DNA from: Morella rubra
Taxonomy: Eukaryota > Streptophyta > Magnoliopsida > Fagales > Myricaceae
Direction of reading: 5' to 3'
Assembly (NCBI GenBank): GCA_003952965.2
Contig: CM025849.1
Location: 34,468,097 to 34,532,096 of the forward strand
DNA length: 64,000 nucleotides
In this document: positions 13,776 through 27,389 of the stretch, in pieces
Layout of the letters: each line of letters starts with the position of its first letter
How positions within the stretch are numbered: position 1 is the first letter of the stretch
Program-made: the position numbers and the translations under genes
The notes under the pieces: model-generated
What the model saw: only the letters and a program-made list of their open reading frames with translations
The model's database searches: none
Told to the model about the DNA's origin: nothing

Positions 13776-16466
13776 TTGGGCAATAACTTCAGATTTGATA
13801 AAATTGCATCCAAAGTTGGGTCAGTCAAACACCGGAATCGCCTTCGAGATTTTTTTTTTTTTTTCTAAGTAACTTTATTAGGGAAAAAAAAATACAACAC
13901 AGGCCAAAGCGGTAAAAGGGCACCATAAGGTCCTGACACTTGGATAGACGATGATAATAGGGAAATAATCATATATTAAAAAAAAAAAAATTGTGGTAGC
14001 TAAAAGCTATTGGAAGCTCCTACTCCACTTTTAGCCACGAGCATAGTTGTTGCTAAAGCTATTATAGGTGATGATATTATCTGCGCCATACAGTCGGTCC
14101 TTAAAAAATAATAAATATTCCACTTCCAAATTAATCCAGTTCTTCTCCAAAAATTCTCTATCCAAACAAGGAAGTAGCGAGTAGGCTGCTCGAAAAAAAG
14201 AAATGTGGCGAGTAGGCTATACTGTGTTCCCCAAAGACATTTTTTCAACCGGTGAAAAAATTATATATAAAACCATAAGTGAGACGTAGACTCAGAAGCG
14301 GACAATTTTAGAATTAGGTTTACTTTTTCTCAATCCAAAAAAAAGCGAGAAAGAAGCCAACCCAGCAAAGTCCACACGAAGTGATCTGACAAATAGTTTG
14401 AATAACTAATGCTCTGATATAGGGCCAACCAAAAGGCAGAAAATGGCACTTTCTAAATAGAGACACGTGTTATTGTACCCCACTGGTCCTCCTATAGTTA
14501 TTGCAGCCAAATAGTTACGGCTAAGCAATAGAATTATTGAATCTAGAGATTTCTGAAAAAAATCCGGTTTACATTAGGATAAATAGGTATTATTCCTCTA
14601 TTTAAAAATTAATAAAAATTTAAAACACGTTCTAAAATTACTGAGTTTAAATCTGAATAAATATTAACTCAATTAATAAAATAAACGATCAAATAAGAAA
14701 GAAAATAATCAATCACACGAGGGGATAAAGATTTTATCAACAATGTGAAAATTTTTTGAAATACCACTGAAAGGAAAAATTACTTTGAGAAATAAGCACC
14801 ACCCAAAATCTATTAAAAAGTAAAATCTTACAAACGGCGATTCAGACAAAGACAACTTCTATAGCTTGACTTTGACTACCTTGATGTAATAATTCAGATA
14901 TTTCAACTTGGATCTGCTCCATGCAGTTAACCCTTAGCCCTCTGAGGTTATTCCTACAAACTCATCTGTGATTGCTTCACAGCCTTTGCTCAAGCCAAGA
15001 GGCGAGCGGTAGGCAAGTGAGGTTACACTACGAAGTTTTCTCATACTCTTTTCGTGCGTGGGGCCAAATCCTTGTTTGTAGGCTTCTTGCTTATCTCCTT
15101 AAGAATATTCTTATTTTTTGCAACTCTTGAGAAACTCTTTAATCTCTTGAACACGACTAAACGTATCTGAATTTATCAGATAAGAAATTACAATTCAATT
15201 GAAACTTTAGTTTGGCACGAAATTTCACCAACACTAAAATACTAACAATTTTCACCTGGAGCAAAAACAAAATAACTATATAATTTGAAAAGATCATCAA
15301 AATTTATGGATAGGAAGAAATATTATCCAAGCTCTTTGAGCCAGAAGGGCATACATGTCTGGGTCTGCCGTTAGCGAGTTTGACAGGAGATGTACTGAAG
15401 AACTAATTTGTTAAAGGGTAAAAAACCAGCTACTTATTCTTTCATTTTTGAAATCTAGTGACCCTTTTTTAAAATTGTATAAAACCTTGTGACTAAAAAT
15501 GAAACTTCCCTTTAATTTTACCTAAGTTAATTCTTGCATTTGAGTGTTTGGTTTTTTTTTTCCGCTATTGTTATTCTTTTTCCTATTAAAGATATCTTAT
15601 TTTCTTTTCTTTGTCTAAAGATGCTTTCCTTGTTGCCTTGCTTTTACCCAGGACTAGTGTCTTTAAAAAGTTCTCGAGGTCCCTTAATTCACGCTGAAGA
15701 TGTTTTCCTTATGATTCGTATTTTACATTTTATTCAAATTCGCTTACTTGTAATTGGAGTATGGACGTAGAAAAAAAAAATTAGGGTATGGGACAATTTT
15801 TAATGCTTTCTGATGAAGTGTTGGGTCTCACTACTGTTACCTGTAGGCCTTGTGCTAAGATTCCTTACCCAAAAAGATGTTCTTCTTGTTTTTCTTTTAC
15901 ATAGTACTTTCTTTTATTTTTTGTAATGATAGATATTCGTGGATGCAGATCCCCTGCAATTTCAAGGTCATTGCAGGGGTGCAATTCTCTTCATCTCGTC
16001 CGTCCATTTAATTTGAAGGCTAAAGACTGTGACACGTAATCTCTCCACTCGCATTCGAAGATTTACGTTAAAAAACCTTAAAGAAGCAACCGACGGAGAG
16101 AGAGGGAGACAGTACCAGTGAATGAAATAACATCAGATGACGTTAAAGAGGGGGAGAGAAGAAGACAAAAGAACAATTCCTCAAACCTACTTATGATCCG
16201 TGAACATCCAGTTTCAAATTTTTTTCAATATTATTTTAAATTTATGACATTGGTTGATGATGTATCCTTTATCTCCACCTTTTATTTTGAATAAAGTCTA
16301 AAGATTTAAAGAATTGTATACCCTTACAATCATCTAGAAATTGTAAAGGATCTGGATTCGATATTCGTTATATTAAGTTCGTACAAATATAATTCAATTG
16401 AAAAATTATTGACAAACTTGAGCTAATTGAATCAGCTTTACAATCCAAATATAATTTAAATCAAAG
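13776..16466. other. Gene-free AT-rich spacer
   Basis: I see no gene. There are T/A runs near 13850 and 13980 and a short inverted repeat around CCCCTGCAAT/ATTGCAGGGG at about 15953-15978. A TATCAGAGCATTAG-like word on - near 14410 could be a worn retroelement trace, without supporting ends. Confidence 0.5.
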
Positions 16467-16471
16467 ACTTG

Positions 16472-17130
16472 TGTAACGGTTTTACATTGGTTAGGAAACA
16501 TATAAAATGACTTTATATAAGTTTAGAGACACCTCTACTTGGCAAGTCGTTTTTCAATGTGTGAATCTCCAAATCTAATTACAAATAGTATCAGAGTCGG
16601 TTGTAGCCTCCTGTACTATCCTGCCACTGCACCTACGGAGTGACCGGTCATGGATCCAGTGATACGGGTACGACACTAGTCTAAGAAATAGAAGGCACGG
16701 CCCCAGTCCGACAAATAGAAGGCACGCTCATGGATCCAGTAGAACGGGCACGGCCCCAATCCAAGAAATAGAAGGCACGCTCATGGATTCAATGGAACGA
16801 GCACGGCCTCAATCGGTGAATAAAAGTCTCATGATGCTCGACTAACGTGGGTGTTAGTTTAAAAGGGTAGTGGTGTGTAACAAGTCTACATTATTTAGGA
16901 AACATATGGAAATAGAAGGCACGACCATGGATTTAGTGGAACGGGCATGGCCACAGTCCAGTAATAGAAGTCCCATGGTGCTCGGTCTTAAAAGAGTGGT
17001 TGTATGTAACAATCTCACATTGTTTAGAAAACGTATGGAATGACTTTATATAAACTTGGAAGTACCTCCACTTGGCAAGCCAATTTTTCAATGTGTGAAT
17101 CTCCAAACCTATCTATGTGAGTCCATTACA
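16472..17130 (+). mobile_element. TRIM-type miniature LTR element
   Basis: A 659-base non-coding LTR element. The left repeat is 16472-16583 and the right is 17005-17130; both start TGTAAC and end TTACA. The word ACTTG occurs immediately on both sides (16467-16471 and 17131-17135), a perfect 5-base target duplication. Just inside the left repeat lies a primer-site-like word, AGTATCAGAG, as used with initiator Met tRNA. The interior is a string of about 60-base units built on AGAAATAGAAGGCACG and CATGGATCCAGT, and holds a third partial repeat start at 16876-16910. The end repeats differ at roughly one base in six, so the insertion is old. It has no coding capacity, as usual for TRIMs. Confidence 0.85.
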
Positions 17131-17135
17131 ACTTG

Positions 17136-18190
17136 CTGGCAAGTGAATAGATTTTATTACGATATTTTTCTTGAAAACAAAGGAATACGGGAAGTACGTA
17201 CAATCAATATTGATGGGTACTTTTCTTGCTTTGAAGATGATGCTTTCCTTTTAGGCCTTTTTTTCGTGTATCATATTTTTTTTCTGAATTTTTCAAGTAT
17301 TTAGATTCTTAAAGTATCGAAATCTTGGGCTGTTTGGATAGAAAAATGCATTAGTATTCTCTAATCGTTGAAAACTTTTTAAGATTTGATCTTTTTGTTG
17401 TTTATCACAATTGCAGTGCCTATCAAAAATAAACATTGAAAGAAAATTTTGGAGATTTTTCATATTTTTAAACATGGTGAGGAAATAACTTTGGGAAGAA
17501 ATTTTTCGTTACAGGTGTTTTTATTTTTTGTTATTTTTGTTGCAAAAAATCAAGTTAATGATTGGCTAAAATGTTTTTGAGGCATTTTTGCTGCTGGGAA
17601 TAAGGACAATTCAAGACCTCAAATTCGTGTACGAAATTACTCTCCGAAAACTCCATTGGAAATCTTGGATTATTGGAATTAAAAGTTATTTTTTTTTTGG
17701 TAGGTGGAATTAATAGTGAATTAATGAGTGGTTATCTTCGACTAATTTTTAATGCACGTGTTTTTTTGGAAAGAATCTTTTTGGGATACTTTTCTTGAAG
17801 CTTTTTTTTTTTAGGCTTTGGGTACCTATTTGGGATACTTATCGCTAATCGAGACTTCAATTGAGAAAGAAAAAAAAAACCTTCAATTATAATTCTAAAA
17901 TTTGGGGCGTATGCATCTATAAAATTTAAGAATATTGAGTCATTTACCGGGCGAAAAAACAAGCCTAGTAGTTGCTCTAAAAAAAGGTTATTCCTCCGGA
18001 AATCGCCATTTTCAATTCTCGTTTATGATCTGGAATTTCTGCTAGGAGTTTCCAAAGCCACTCCTTTGAGCAAATTTTCTAAGCTATAAATAGGAATAGG
18101 ACCTTTGGTGCAAGTCCTAATATCTATGGAACTATGGTAAAACTGTAAGAAGTACAGAATCGTATAGCTTGTTTGAAAGCCTTGCCAAGG
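17136..18190. other. Gene-free spacer
   Basis: AT-rich DNA with T runs near 17690, 17800 and A runs near 17870. No coding region, RNA gene or bounded repeat is apparent. Confidence 0.5.
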
Positions 18191-18208
18191 TGGCAGAATT
18201 CTTTATAT

Positions 18209-18328
18209 ATATATATTTTGTAGGCAACTGGTGGGAGCAGGACTGAGCCTGCGGGCGTGGGGGATTCGACCCCCAGTACTAACCCTCCCCAAAGGGAGGA
18301 GGTGCCAGTTGAGCTAAAGCTCACTGGC
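18209..18328 (-). mobile_element. Short tRNA-derived SINE
   Basis: On - the element starts GCCAGTGAGCTTTAGC. It has a pol III A box TAGCTCAACTGG (18305-18316) and a B box GGTCGAATCC (18262-18271), about 34 bases apart, as in a tRNA gene. It ends in a short AT tail. The 17-base word GGCAGAATTCTTTATAT lies on both sides (18192-18208 and 18329-18345), a perfect target duplication from LINE-type insertion. At about 120 bases it is nearly all tRNA-like head. A true tRNA is unlikely because no full cloverleaf forms and the flanks are target duplications. Confidence 0.85.
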
Positions 18329-18676
18329 GGCAGAATTCTTTATATTAATTGGAGAACAATTCAATCAATCTCCATTAACTGCAAAGCATTTTGTTACACT
18401 TCGGATTTATCAGCATAAGAATCCATAAATTAGTGTTAAGTAGAACTAATAACAAAAGAATTATAAAGAAAAGAAGGGTAAGGAACATCAAACACCGACT
18501 GTCAGGTCAGCTTGAGCAGTTGGACGTGTCTAAAGATCCCAAAACACCTAAGTATTACCAAACTTTCAATGAACTCAATTAATATCGATTTACCTAATCT
18601 ATGAATGGTCTTATAATATGGAGCAAACCAATCCACCACTTGGAATCACAAAAGTAATGCAGCTGTTTTTTTGAAT

Positions 18677-21600
18677 CTAGGCCTTCTGTATTCCAATCCA
18701 ACGAGCATAATCCACCCACCTGAAAAGGCAAAGTTAAGAAACGTGAGTCGTTGAGGGAGGAGAAACAATTCTCCGCAGAGGTCATGTGAGAGAAGAGTTA
18801 TAAATTCTCACAATAAAGAACCCAAGAATGTGTTGCCCGTCCGAACAGCAAAGCAAATGGCGCTTAGCATAAGTTTGTGCTTATGAAGCAATGGTTCCAA
18901 AAACCTCTGCTCAATAACACCAGCTAGTACTTGGTACCTGTAAAACAGTATTAAATCTGGGATAAGTACCCAAGGTCCAATAAACCATGTATGCCTCCAT
19001 TTCACAGCAACAGGCTACAATATTTACTAAATCCATTTTTCTCTTCTGAGCCGCTTAGAACTGTGTTAAAGAAGCATTTACCTTCTCAAAGAATCAGTCA
19101 TTCATAGTAGGTTACACAGCATTTTGAAATGAAAGCATTTTAGTCCTTTAAAGCTTTTACAATTGGCCATACACAGTTCTACAACACAATTTATTTTTTC
19201 TTGTAATTTGACGAGAAAAAACCTAGCACATGTAAGGTAGTGGTGAAGAGGACCACGCATCATAGATTTTGTTAACCATGGCTGCACCTGACTAATCTAA
19301 TTCCAGAAAACAGAGTTTCCTCATTAAAGCTTGCAGTAAAAATAAACAAATAAATTGAAGGATATCATACTAAGGAGCATCATGCTCACAACATTAAGCA
19401 TGGTTTTCTGTTGGAGAGAACTCATGCTACAATGAGAAATACCAACAATGAAACGTCATGTAATCAATTTTACTTAAATCAAGAAGCAGAGAAAGAAAAC
19501 TCAAGTCCCTATCTGTTTTCCTTAATGCTAAGAATGGCTTAGAACCTTTAATCATGAATGACGTATCTCTCGTATGGTAGACTAGAAACATTTTCATTAC
19601 CAAGGATAACTTGCATACTATAGTTGGGTGAGTCCTCTTTATTTCTTCAAAAACAGTAGGTATTATAGTGAATTATCAACATTCAAAAACACAACTCAGT
19701 AAATGATTACAAAATAGAGACAAATGCCACACGAAGTGGTAAATACAAGAGACTTAACAAAAACTCAAAACCAACATACCGGAGATTGCTAGAGATTGCC
19801 ATATAGACACCATAGGCAGCACTTGTGGATAGGATGGGCACGTTTTCCACTTCAACTTCAGAAGACTTATCAACAGCTTTCCTTGCATTGATTAATGCAT
19901 TTGTAACAGCTGTCCCAACCTTTAATTAAATGATGTGCATTAAATTCCAGCATTATCATGGTGCTTTTAGTAGCAAAACATTTTTCTTAAGAAAACATGA
20001 CACGTAACATTTGCACACAAGAAAGAGAAAGAGTCATATACAGTGATCAACTAAAAAAAAGTGTACTTGTAATCAATGCACTAAAGCTGTAAAATATGTT
20101 CAGACGCTGGGTGTAGAGAACATGAGCAAGCTTATCATGGCTTTACAGATTGCTAGAATCTGAGTTTTTCCTTTCTTTTAATCCATCTATATCTGTCAAG
20201 TTTTTGGTTGAGAGCTGTGGGCACTTTTGGTAATCTCTCATCTGCTCAAAACCCAACCCAACTTGTCTAAATTCAAAGACACAACTGTCTCTGATGCTAA
20301 CTGTTATATCCTCAACGGACTGATGTCAAGAACAGCACATTGAACAAAGTATATTAGTTGCAACAGCTCTTACACACCCATGGCATGCTAGGCCTTTTCT
20401 CCTTTGTTGCTAAATTTACTATTGTCAACTAAATGCAAATTTGAACATATTAACTTACATTTACCACCATAAACTACTATATCATTCACCATTGGCTCCT
20501 CAAACTACCACTCTCAGTAATTGACTCTCTAAACTATCAATTTTTTTGTAATTTTCCTCCCAAATTTAGATCTAACATTTAAGATAGATAAATAGGCCAC
20601 ACGAGACAATCTCAATAGTTAGATCTTCATCAAGAGGACACATTGCCAAAAAGTGGTCATTTGCAAGAGCCAATTGCCAGGAGTGGTAGCTTGTGAAGTC
20701 AATAGCAAGAGGTAGTAGTTTGAGGAGGTGAAGTGTAATTTTGTCTCGTTAAAATTACAAGATACATAAGCAAACAAGGATTGTGGTAAAAACACCAGGT
20801 TCTTTATTTGATGTGAGAATACATCAAACAATACTCTGATGCAGCAAATGGACATTGAGCAATGTTATTCTGTCACGTCACATTTTTTCATGGCTCTGAT
20901 GCAGAATAGATTGCACAAGTGCAATCCATTTGGAATTTTCATCTAGCCAAACATTGTCACCACAAAACTACAATAATGTGTCCAAACTTGTTAACAGAAA
21001 CTCGAATGCAAAAAGGCTCTTCAAGCTTTCTTTATGCAACAGATGAACTAAACATAAAGTAGCTATATTGTAGTTTAATAAAAGAATAGCTGTTTGAATC
21101 ACATAAACGTTGAGGTAAAAGAACAGGAAATGGTTATATATTTTCGAAAATTAGGTTCCTCATTGTGCATTTTTACACTACTACTTATAATTCTTTTTCC
21201 AAGATCTATATGGAGGCTGGATGAGATTTGAATGGAAAGATTGGTAGGAGCAATGAAAAGGGCCATCAGATCCTTTTCATTGCCTGTTTTCACAGAAGAA
21301 ATTTTTTTCTCACACCTTCATTCCTGACATTCAATCTATATAACCAAAGGGAGCAAAAAAAAACAGCTTTATTTTCCCTTATGGGAGTGCAATAGTAAGC
21401 AGCATGAACCTCTATAGGAGCTTCATTTAACCATTTATAGAAGAATAAAAATAAATAACTAAGCACTTTATGTACCATCTCTTAGCTGACTGAAATCAAA
21501 ACTTGCATGAGAATCCATTAGAAGCATAAGAAACAAAACAATCATTCCTGATCAAGAACAAAACAGTTAAAAGCAACATCTCATGTTATGGATAAAAGAT

Positions 21601-24600
21601 AAAAAATCATCGTTAAGCAGAAAAAGCTATCTAAGTTGCACCTCCGAAGAAAAATTACCAGTTAGAAGCAACATCTCATGATATGAATTAAAGATAAAAA
21701 TCATCGCCAGGCAGAAAAAGATATTGAAGCCAAGGAACCTCCCAAGAAAAGTAGGACTAACCAGTGATGAAGCAGTGCCAACTGCGAAAAGCTTCGTCCC
21801 ATTACGCTACACAAAAGAAACAACAAAATAAAAAGTGATTTCTTTAATAACTTGAAACCCAAAATTTGGGCATCATTTAAGCAGCATATGCAAGTTTCTA
21901 AGAGTTTGCTTACCAATACTGCGCCTAATCTTTGAAGGAATGAATATGATGTTCCAGCAAGGGCAACCTGCAAACAGAATTTGAGGACCAAACAAATAAA
22001 AGTGTGTATCTAATCCAACTAATTTCGGAAACGTTCAAGAAATTGCATCTTTCATAAGGAAAAAACTGTAACCTGGAATGCATTATCAGGGCAGTTATGG
22101 AAGAACTTGGCAATTGCTCCTGCGCTGGTTGCGAGAGGTGGGCGAAGAGAAACAGTAGGGGCAGGAAGATAAACAAGCATAAAATCTGCAATTATGGCCA
22201 TTACCTAAGAAAGGTAATGACAGAAAGTATACGTTCATGAAGAAAAATAAGCATTACTGAAAAAGATACTCCATAGGATACAATATAAGTTGTAGAGAAG
22301 GAATTGGTATGCTTTAGATTCCTCCAATATCCATGGTGGCATTCTTAATACATTACTTTGATTTTTAAACTATATGGTACAGATATTATCACCTCTCAAA
22401 ATTACTAATCGGATTTTGAAAACTCTAACATAGAGCTATTCTAGAAATTCTAGAGAACCTTGATGCATAAAGCATGATATAAGGAAGGAGAGGCTTAACT
22501 AAAAGAGGCCCCAACTCCCCTTGCAAACCTAACACATCAAGCATTCAATGGTTTTTCATAGAAACATATCATTTCACTTGAGTTCCTGAAAGATTATAGT
22601 TCAAGATTTGTGTTTTTTACTATTACTCGTATAAGAATGTTCTTGACAGATTGAAAGGTCTTTGGTGTCACAACAATCCATCAGTTCAAATAAAAAAGTG
22701 GTGAGAACACGCCAATTTTGTTAGGCAGCTGCACATTGTCCATTTAACCTTTTTGGAGGTCATAACGAATGAAGTTAGATAGAATGTTGCTCAATAATTC
22801 ACATAACTAATAATTTGATGAGGACCTGGGCCCTAGACTAAAAGACGCGCTTTAAAGTTAGAGTCATCCAAACCCTCTAATTAAGTCTTCCACTTAGGTC
22901 CTCCTAATCAATGTAAGATCTCGACATTCCTCCATCCTTCGAAAACCGACGCCCTCGTCGTCTGCATCTCCCACATGGCCTCTATAAGAGACTTTCACCG
23001 GACTTGGGCCTACCTGGCTCATACCGGATCCATTGGGTCGAAGAAATGAGTTCATGCAAGCCACCACACAACCCAAGAAAGACCTGCATGGGCCACCAAT
23101 TGATGAGGACCAGGGCCCTAAACTAAAAGACACGCTTTAAACTAGAGTTATCCAAACCCTTTATTAAAGTCTTCCACTTAGGTTCTCCTAACCAATGTGG
23201 GATCTCAACATAATCACTTTAAAAAAGTGGATCACTCACAAGCTTTTAATGCTCCATCCTAGTCATAGGCTAAGCACTATAAAGAATGTTCTCTGCAATT
23301 TATTGATCTTTGACTTTGAAACGAAATAAGAAAGGCACTTGCAGGTATCTCTGACCATTTTTTTCAATTTATGCTCACTCATAATACATAACAGGACTAA
23401 GGTTTCATCTTAAATGATTTTAGTCTCAGTCTTATTGCCTCACACCATTACCTCAAACCATTACTATGATTTAGTAGCAGGGCATATGAAAGTATAATTT
23501 AGTAGCAGGGCAGATGAAAGGTATGATATGGAAATTGACAGGACACCTATTTAATAAAATATCCATACCACATCAGCAAAAACTATTTCCAGCTCATTGA
23601 AAAAATTCTCTCTCCTCCGTTCATACTCTGCAGCAGTCTAAAAAATGAAACAGAAAAAAAAAAAAAACAGGGTTAAAACAAATGAAGAGTTCTACATCAA
23701 ACAGGAACTTCATGTGTGTTTTTATTCTTTATTTTTTTTGGCGAGTGGGTGAGGGGGAAAGGGAAGGGAAGGGAAAAGAACAGTCCAATATATACCAACT
23801 GGACACTTTCTAGCCCCTAAAATTAAATTCTGTGTCCACAGACCCTATCCCGTACTTTTTGAAAGTTTTAAAAGCATAAATAGATATAGAAAATGCTTGT
23901 TCATTTCCATGAAATTTTGAATCCCCAGGCCTAAGTCCAAACAAAAAAGATAAAAAGTAAGCTTGCAAATGCGTCACCCCAAAATCAAATAAATTCCCTA
24001 AAACCCATTTCCATCAGTGAGTACTTTTCCATTATTTTTCTCCCTAATTCCCAAGGTTCCAAACAAATGCTATTTCATTCAAAAATTAGCACAGTGAGTA
24101 AGAATCGTCTACATTACTTATGAACGTAAAATTTTCCCCTCATTAAACCATATAATAAAAAAAATCACCATAAAAACTGAAAGACATCGACAAACCGAAA
24201 ACAAACAAACAGAAAAACAAAAACTTCATTGTCACGCATTCAAAGAACGCACAGAGATTGTGTGTGGGAAAGAGAAAGAGTGAGAGACCTTGGTGAAGAT
24301 CCCGACGCCGCACTCAATTCCGACCTTGGCCAGGAAGAGATCATCGGCCAAGAGGCGCTCCTTGAAGCCGCCGAACTGCATCAACCAGCGAAACAGCCCT
24401 GACTTCTCGAGCTCCAAGAACCTCACCACCACCGACCCCGGGACCCTTCCGGACTCGATCGCCGCCCTCAGATCCTTAGGCAAGTTCTCCAATAGCCTAC
24501 CCGCCTCCGCCAACACCATCATCGCCTCCTTCCTGTTTTTGTCCCCCGCATTCCCGTGTTCCCCCCCGTGTTCTCCGCCGTTGTTCCCGCCGTTTCCTCC

Positions 24601-24870
24601 GCTATTCTTATTTTTATTGTTGTTGCCGTCATCGTCATCTCCGCCAGCTAACACGGCGTCGTTGGGGATGGCGAAGGAGGTGAGGAATTTTTGGTGGTGG
24701 CGGAGGGTGGGAGAGGGTGATAGGGTGAGGCGGAGGTGGGGGAATGCTGCTGGGGAAGACGAGGACGAGGAGGAGAAGGAGAAGGCAAATGAACGGTCGG
24801 GATCGAGCTTGGACAGAGGAGGAGAAAGTGAGGGGTTGGAAGAGGGAGTGAAGCAGAAGGAGATCGCCAT
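18677..24870 (-). CDS. RETICULATA-related protein, chloroplast (RER3/RER4-like, DUF3411)
   Basis: RETICULATA-related proteins are plastid envelope proteins affecting leaf mesophyll development. Eight exons join in phase: 24289-24870, 23569-23637, 22073-22204, 21914-21967, 21762-21806, 19780-19919, 18812-18937, 18677-18719, giving 396 residues. Residues 1 to about 65 are Ser/Pro-rich, like a transit peptide, followed by an Asp/Asn/Gly-rich linker. The DUF3411 core starts at AGRLLENLPKDL and includes LFRWLMQFGGFKERLL, YERRRENFFNELE, IADFMLVYLPAPTVSLRPP, NCPDNAFQVALAGTSYSFLQR, YQVLAGVIEQRFLEPLLHK and the ending VDYARWIGIQKA. At least two membrane helices are likely. All introns are GT-AG. It looks intact; intron 2 holds a TRIM and intron 5 a short tandem duplication. 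Which RER paralogue it is cannot be settled by eye. Confidence 0.92.
21566..21722. repeat. Short tandem duplication in intron 5 of the RETICULATA-related gene
   Basis: A segment starting GTTARAAGCAACATCTCATG occurs at 21566 and again at 21661, about 95 bases apart, with a shared GATAAAA...ATCATCG...GCAGAAAAAG tail. The copies differ at several bases. Confidence 0.65.
22816..23210 (-). mobile_element. TRIM-type miniature LTR element in intron 2 of the RETICULATA-related gene
   Basis: Two direct repeats of about 110 bases (22816-22926 and 23101-23210) enclose a 174-base interior with no coding capacity. On - the repeats begin TGTTGAGATCCCACATTGG, a common plant TRIM start, and end CA. The flanks are TAATT (22811-22815) and TAATC (23211-23215), a target duplication with one change. 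The repeats differ at around a tenth of positions, so it is old. It lies in the sense orientation of the host gene and is presumably spliced out. Confidence 0.8.
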
Positions 24871-27389
24871 TTTTAATTCTCTCTAACACAAACAATTTCT
24901 CCTCGTTCTTCTGCTTTCTGCGTTGTTGCACTTTCTCTCCTTCCCCCCCGCGCCTCCTTCCCTCGCTCTCTACGTTCTCGAGGGCCGCGTGGGCGGGACT
25001 TCTTAGGAAACAAGGGTTTTAGAAATTTAGGAGGGCTTTGTCCTGGAGCTGCAACCCCCCCTCCTCCGTTCCCAAGCGCCTGTGCTTCACGCTCGCTAAC
25101 GGAAATGGAAAATTATTTATCATATCTTTTTTATTTCAAAATGAAGCCAAATTTATGTTAAGGACAAAAAAAGAAAGATTCCTTAAATTATTTTCGTGTT
25201 GATAAAATATGCTGACATCAAACTCTGTCTCTCTTTAGTGAGAATGTATCTATTAATTTTCATAGCCGGGGAAATCATAAATAAGTTGCAATACATTCGT
25301 CAAATTTTTCATATTAATCTTGCTATTCTGAAAATTAATTAAAAATAGGAAGAAAAACTATATAAATTAAAAAGAAAAAACATAATATAAGACCATAATA
25401 TGTTCAACCCATATTACCCGAGAAGCCCAAATCTAAACGATCATTAACGGCTCATCAAAAGATATAAGCTTTTTGTGAGAATCATTCGCTGTCTTATCTT
25501 CCCTACTTATTCAAAAATAAGATCTAATGTTTAACTTATCACCCGATAAGTAACACTTGATAAGAAGAATCCAAATCCTAATAAAATGGGAGGGGTCTAA
25601 TCACCTAAGTAGTCAAAGTCCTAATTGAATGACAACTCTCCAAGTCGATAAAAATAAGGTACATACCGCATTAAAATTTACTCACCATTACTAATTCTTA
25701 TAATATTACTCAATGATATTATTGACTTAGGCATCGAAAATTCTTTTGTAATACCGAACCTTTAGTAATTATTTGTAAAATTAATAAGGTGTTCAACTCT
25801 CTCACTTTCTAGTGATTTTTACATCATCGGTACATATTAGGAAAGCAATCAACATTGATAATATAATTATTTTAGCTATTTCCTTGTTTTATAATAGGAA
25901 AATTAGTTTTTTTTTTTACAGAATTTTATTTTTTCTCATTTTACAGAAAAGTTGACATGACAAAACATACCCTTAATTAAATTAAATGCTCCCTGGAGAC
26001 GAGAGGCACGGTCGCGCGTGAACAACTGTTAGTAAAGAATGCGTGGGAAATTTTGTACATCTTGTTCGCTTGGTTGGTGGGAGTAGACTCTTAACATTAG
26101 TAATGCCAGCGGGCCCGTGGGCTCCCTGAAGGTTTCGGTGTGGTTGTCGTTGACCCCAATCCTTAATTTCGTTCCCTTTTTTTTCTTTTTACGACACATT
26201 TAAATTCTGATTCCCACTGGCCTTTACACACTTACCCAATATATACGCCGGTGTACCCAAATTGAGTTCCCAAAAACAAAAAACTTTGAGAAATCAATCC
26301 GAACTCGATACACAAACATGAGAGCAATTTTGTTGTTACAAAAATTAATAAATTAGAATATTGCTCTTAATAATATATAAATATTAAAAAAAAATATTTT
26401 CATCCACTAATTTAAATAGAAATTAATTTTTTTAAAACAAAATGCCAATTATTATTATAGATAGTTTGTAAGCCTAATGTATCAAACCTTTAGTTTATGA
26501 TGCAAACTTAAAACATCATGGTATGCGTGATATTTTGATGATCAGCGAGTTTAATGTGTCTTATGCATGGTATTTTGAGTCTTTATAAGCTGAATTTTGA
26601 GTATAACATTCTTCCGTTATAAGTGAAAGTTTCAAATAAAATTTAGAAATATTATCTTCTTCCGTATTAAAAAAAAATGTAAAACATCTTGCATTTATTC
26701 TTAAAATAAACTAGTTATACCTGAGAATTAAACTGAAAATCGAGATAATAATTAGGCTAAATTTATTTTGGTGTTCAATATCTTACTCATACCTCTCGTT
26801 AAAACAACAAAAACGTTGATCTAGAGGGGTTTGTGGGTAAAACAGCTTCGAACTCCGAAGAGGTAGGGAAGTCCGCTGTCCAATCTGCTGTCCAATTTGT
26901 TCCCTTTTGCCGTTTAGTTCAGAATTTCTGACTTCTCCAGTTACAGATTTGGACGGAAGTGAGACGACTGGCAGTCAGGCAGCCCAGGGGACTACGACTC
27001 GAGTACAGTGACTCAATATACGAGCCCTCTGATAATCTCTATAACACTTACTGAGAATCTTTTATTTTGTTCTTGCCTTTTTTGTCCGTTTCCTTTTTAA
27101 AATTACAGATATTTCATATCAATAAATAAATATGAGCTCTGTTCGTATGCGTGCATTCATATACAAAAGATCATGTCTAACAAGCTAACCACCAAACCTC
27201 CATCTAGTTGAGTCTGCCTCTTCCCGTTTCACAACCAACCCTTGAAATCTTTGCTCTTGTTTAGGTCTTCGGACCAACTACCCCGCGCCAACAAATAGGG
27301 ATTATAATTTTTTATAATCTTTTGTCTCGGAAAGGAAGAGTTGGAGAATCTTGGACAATGGGCGAAAGTCAATACTCGTTTGTCAATTT

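Noticed and set aside
14405-14425. Primer-site-like word of an LTR element on -
   Set aside because: No paired end repeats or target duplication found; the word alone is too short.
18209-18328. tRNA gene
   Set aside because: A and B boxes are present but no full cloverleaf forms, and it is flanked by a 17-base target duplication, so it is a SINE.
24290-24886. 198-codon frame on +
   Set aside because: Antisense of exon 1 of the RETICULATA-related gene, whose - strand frame matches its family and splices in phase.
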